From DATAFT01 sp035544635 (GTDB lineage Bacteria; Acidobacteriota; Thermoanaerobaculia; Multivoradales; Multivoraceae), in contig DATKDQ010000379.1 of assembly GCA_035544635.1 (NCBI GenBank), forward strand, positions 1-5,419: a stretch of 5,419 nucleotides of DNA, read 5' to 3'. The notes under the pieces are model-generated. The model saw only the letters and a program-made list of their open reading frames with translations, had not been told where the DNA came from and made no database searches. A program made the translations under genes and the position numbers. Below, one piece after another: positions 1 through 5,419 of the stretch; the first letter of the stretch is position 1, and each line of letters begins with the position of its first letter.

Positions 1-2188
1 TCGTCGTAGAGATCGATTGCTTTGCCGACGGGCACGACGCGATCCGGTGCCTCCTGCACGTCGAGCAATCGGCTGGCACCTGTGCTACGCGCGAGATCGA
101 GATGGATCCTCTGGGGAACGACCGGTGGCGTGCGGTGTTCGAGGTCGAGCAGATCGGGGAGTACCGGATTCACGTATCGGCTTGGGTCGACCCGTTCACG
201 ACCTGGCGGCGCGATCTGCGCCGGAGGTTCGAGGCCGGGCAGGACGTCTCGCTCCATCTTGCCACCGGCGCCGCACTGGTCGAGCGCGCGGCGGCGCAAG
301 CTGCCGGTACCAACCGCGCCGAGCAAGCGCCCGCAGAACGTTCGCGGGCCACCAGGCTGCGAGACGCCGAAGACGTCGTCCGCGGGGAAATCTCGACCGC
401 GGAGGAGCACGCTCGCCACAGCGCCGAGTACCCCGGCACCGCCACGTCCGCCGAGTGCCCCTCGGATCACGCCTGGAGGCGGAACCCAGCCGAGATCGCC
501 GACAGCGCAAGAGATCGCGATGAAGCCGATCGCCGTGCGTTGGCCTCCTGGGCTCGACGCCTACGAACCGGCGGCTCGAAGGCCCGGCGCGTCGAAGCCG
601 CCGTCCACCCGGAGCTCGCCGCACTGATGGCGCACTGGGGTGAGCGCCAGCACCGGGTCGGCTCCGAGCTCGAGCAGCGCATCCTGGTCGAACGGCCACG
701 GGCACGCTACAGCACCTGGTATGAGATGTTTCCGCGCTCGGCATCGCCCGACCCGGCTCGTCCCGGCACCTTGCGAGACGTCGCTGCGCGGCTGCCCTAC
801 GTCGCCGGCATGGGGTTCGATGTCCTGTACCTTCCACCTATCCACCCCATCGGCGCCGCGCACCGTAAGGGACGCAACGGCGCACTGATCGCTCGGCCGG
901 ACGACCCCGGCAGCCCGTGGGCGATCGGGTCCAGCGCCGGCGGGCACACCTCGATCGACCCCGCGCTGGGCACCCTCGAGGATTTCGATCACCTCGTCGC
1001 CGCGGCGCGAAGGCACGGGGTCGAGATCGCACTCGACCTCGCGTTTCAGTGCTCACCCGATCATCCCTGGGTGCGCGAGCACCCTCAGTGGTTCCGCCAC
1101 CGCGCCGACGGCTCGATTCAGCACGCCGAAAATCCGCCGAAGAAGTACGAGGACATCATTCCGTTCGACTTCGAGAGCGGAGACTGGACGAGCCTGTGGC
1201 AAGCGCTCTACGGCGTCGTCGAATTCTGGATCGAACGCGGGGTATGCATCTTCCGCGTCGACAACCCGCACACCAAGCCGTTCGCATTCTGGGAATGGCT
1301 CATCGCCCAGATTCGCAGCCGGGAACCCGATGTCCTCTTCCTCGCAGAGGCGTTCACGCGTCCCAAGGTCATGCTCCGCCTTGCCAAGCTCGGCTTCTCG
1401 CAGTCCTACACTTACTTCGCGTGGCGCAACGAGCCCGCCGCCCTGCGGGCGTACTTCGAAGAGCTGACGTCGGCGCCCGTGGTCGAGTTCTTCCGCCCGA
1501 ACGCCTGGCCGAACACGCCCGACATCCTGACCGAGTACCTCCAGCACGGCGGGCGGCCGGCCTCCGTCATCCGGTTGATCCTGGCGGGGACTCTAGCGGC
1601 GAGCTACGGGATCTACGGCCCGCCGTTCGATCTTTTCGAGTCGACGCCCCGACATGCAGGAAGCGAGGAGTACCTCGACTCGGAGAAGTACCAGCAGCGG
1701 GTCTGGGACGTGGAGCACGCCTCTTCCCTGCGCCCGCTGATCACGCGACTCAACTGCATCCGTCGTGACAACCCCGCTCTGCAGCAGGATCGCACACTGC
1801 GCTTTTACGCCGTCGACAACCCGGCGCTGATCGCCTACAGCAAGACCGCCGACGCCCGGCCGGTAGGAGATGCCTCGGCGGAAAGAGGTGCCGGCACCCC
1901 CTTCGCCGACGACCGGGCGGGGCCCGCCGAGCAAGCGGCTGGCACCAACGTCATCGTGTGCGTCGTCAACACCAACCCGTATGCTACGGAGTCCGGCACC
2001 GTGCATCTCGACCTCGAAGCGCTGGGCATCGGGGACGAGCCCTATCAGCTCCACGACCTCCTGAGCGGCGCTCGCTACTTCCGGCGGGGCGCCAACCTGG
2101 CCGTCGTCCTCGACCCGGGGGTGATGCCGGCCCACGTCCTGCGCGTGCGCCGGCGCGTCCGCAGCGAGCACGACTTCGAGTACTACCT

Positions 2189-2192
<4 letters not shown>
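1..2192 (+). CDS. glgE: GlgE, alpha-1,4-glucan:maltose-1-phosphate maltosyltransferase (5' end missing)
   Basis: This cytosolic GH13_3 enzyme transfers maltosyl units from maltose 1-phosphate to the non-reducing end of an alpha-1,4-glucan, releasing phosphate. The first whole codon is at 3 and the frame has no stop until TGA 2190-2192. The codons before the ATG at 102 already read FADGHD, an N-terminal-domain motif of the family, so that ATG is internal and some 25-45 codons probably lie upstream. GlgE hallmarks in order are DPLGNDRWR, WYEMFPRS, YLPPIHPIG, HRKGRN, SPWAIGS, ENPPKKYEDI and DSEKY. The GH13 catalytic residues are all present: nucleophile Asp in FRVDNPHTKP (codon 1260), acid/base Glu in FLAEAF (1347) and the third Asp in NTPDIL (1521). 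The 729 codons seen already exceed a usual full enzyme (about 660-700), because of two hydrophilic insertions near 294-536 and 1845-1949. The stop overlaps the start of treS-mak. Identity is near certain. Confidence 0.97.
63..80 (+). repeat. Copy 1 of an in-frame GAGCAA(T/G)CGGCTGGCACC repeat in glgE
   Basis: These 18 bases match 1929-1946 at 17 of 18 positions. Both copies are in the glgE frame, encoding EQSAGT here and EQAAGT there. This copy lies in the N-terminal domain between LLHV and ATREIEM, where family members vary in sequence; the segment does not look longer than usual, so this may be a chance likeness and not an insertion. Confidence 0.45.
294..329 (+). repeat. Copy 2 of the glgE in-frame repeat, with a second partial copy
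   Basis: Positions 294-314 match 1929-1949 at 17 of 21 bases and encode AQAAGTN, against EQAAGTN in the later copy. Three of the four mismatches are at third codon positions and are silent. Directly after it, CGCCGAGCAAGCG at 317-329 is an exact 13-base match to 1925-1937 (AEQA). The segment opens the long N-terminal insertion of GlgE. Confidence 0.55.
294..536 (+). other. Hydrophilic insertion in the GlgE N-terminal region
   Basis: Between the conserved LVERAA (ends at 293) and VERPRARYSTWYEMF (from about 687) GlgE has about 131 residues, where M. tuberculosis GlgE, as I recall its sequence, has about 58. The C-terminal part (ALASWARRLRTGG onward) still aligns, which places the extra 70 or so residues at roughly 294-536. 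They are rich in Arg, Glu, Ala and Asp, have almost no hydrophobic core and are probably disordered or helical. The region lies ahead of the catalytic barrel, so activity is probably kept. Confidence 0.65.
1845..1949 (+). other. Insertion in the GlgE C-terminal beta-domain loop
   Basis: Thirty-five residues separate IAYSK from VIVCVVN, compared with about 8 in the M. tuberculosis enzyme as I recall it, giving about 27 extra residues. The inserted part is rich in Ala, Gly, Asp and Arg and contains the palindromic repeat unit. It falls in a turn between beta-strands after the barrel, away from the three catalytic residues, so it would be expected to be tolerated. Confidence 0.65.
1881..1949 (+). 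repeat. Palindrome-bearing repeat unit inside glgE (copies 3 and 4)
   Basis: This unit starts with the repeat-like GAAAGAGGTGCCGGCACC (1881-1898, encoding ERGAGT) and ends with GAGCAAGCGGCTGGCACC plus AAC (1929-1949, encoding EQAAGTN). GGTGCCGGCACC at 1887-1898 is a perfect 12-base palindrome. The GGTGCCGGC at its start and the GGCTGGCACC at 1937-1946 also form an imperfect inverted repeat, so the unit could fold back on itself. The frame stays open throughout. It sits between the conserved strands ending IAYSK and starting VIVCVVN, where typical GlgE proteins have only a short turn. It resembles REP-like or Rickettsia-type palindromic elements tolerated in genes, but no relative can be confirmed from one window. 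Confidence 0.5.

Positions 2193-5419
<3,227 letters not shown>

Noticed and set aside
102..104. The ATG at 102 as the start of glgE.
   Set aside because: The frame is open upstream to the window edge and those codons encode conserved GlgE sequence (FADGHD), so the start lies outside the window.
764..770. CGGCACC at 764-770, and similar GGCACC words near 1995 and 2930, as more copies of the glgE repeat.
   Set aside because: They fall in segments that fit the normal protein alignment (PGTLRDV, SGTVHL, RDGTNCE) with no added length, and the match does not extend beyond a few bases.
917..1768. A 283-codon + strand frame within glgE, and a similar 247-codon frame at 2683-3426 within treS.
   Set aside because: Both are Arg/Pro/Ala-rich translations of out-of-frame GC-rich coding DNA with no domain signature, and each overlaps a gene whose catalytic motifs are intact.

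Overview
The window is entirely protein-coding on the + strand. It holds two adjacent genes of one known pathway, both cut by the window edges. The DNA is strongly GC-rich (roughly two thirds G+C by eye), with G/C at nearly every third codon position. The proteins look like the non-actinobacterial branch of their families, and the TreS-maltokinase fusion is common in Gram-negative and environmental phyla. I would guess a GC-rich environmental bacterium (proteobacterial, acidobacterial or similar), but the sequence does not fix the phylum.

Positions 1-2192 encode GlgE, the alpha-1,4-glucan:maltose-1-phosphate maltosyltransferase. Its true start lies upstream: the frame is open from position 3 and already encodes a conserved part of the N-terminal domain, so the ATG at 102 is internal. 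Positions 2189-5419 encode a trehalose synthase (TreS) fused to a maltokinase (Mak, also called Pep2). It starts at a GTG that overlaps the glgE stop (GTGA) and is still open at the right edge, soon after the kinase catalytic motifs.

Together they form the trehalose-to-glucan (GlgE) route: TreS isomerises trehalose to maltose, Mak phosphorylates maltose with ATP to maltose 1-phosphate, and GlgE adds the maltosyl unit to a growing alpha-1,4-glucan. A branching enzyme (GlgB) would complete the route and is a plausible neighbour, but it is not in the window. The overlapping genes point to co-transcription and coupled translation. No promoter, terminator, RNA gene, CRISPR array, transposase gene or intergenic region is present.

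The less ordinary content is inside the genes. GlgE carries two hydrophilic insertions that typical family members lack (about 294-536 and 1845-1949). Each holds copies of a short in-frame repeat encoding (E/A)-(Q/R)-x-A-G-T, and one copy includes the perfect palindrome GGTGCCGGCACC. A further copy lies at 63-80. This looks like short repeat or palindromic units tolerated inside coding sequence at loops. The maltokinase part also carries a low-complexity insertion (about 4334-4462) with palindromic DNA, and a run of eight C lies in the linker joining TreS to Mak. I see no new biological system; the pathway is established and the insertions are the part worth following up.
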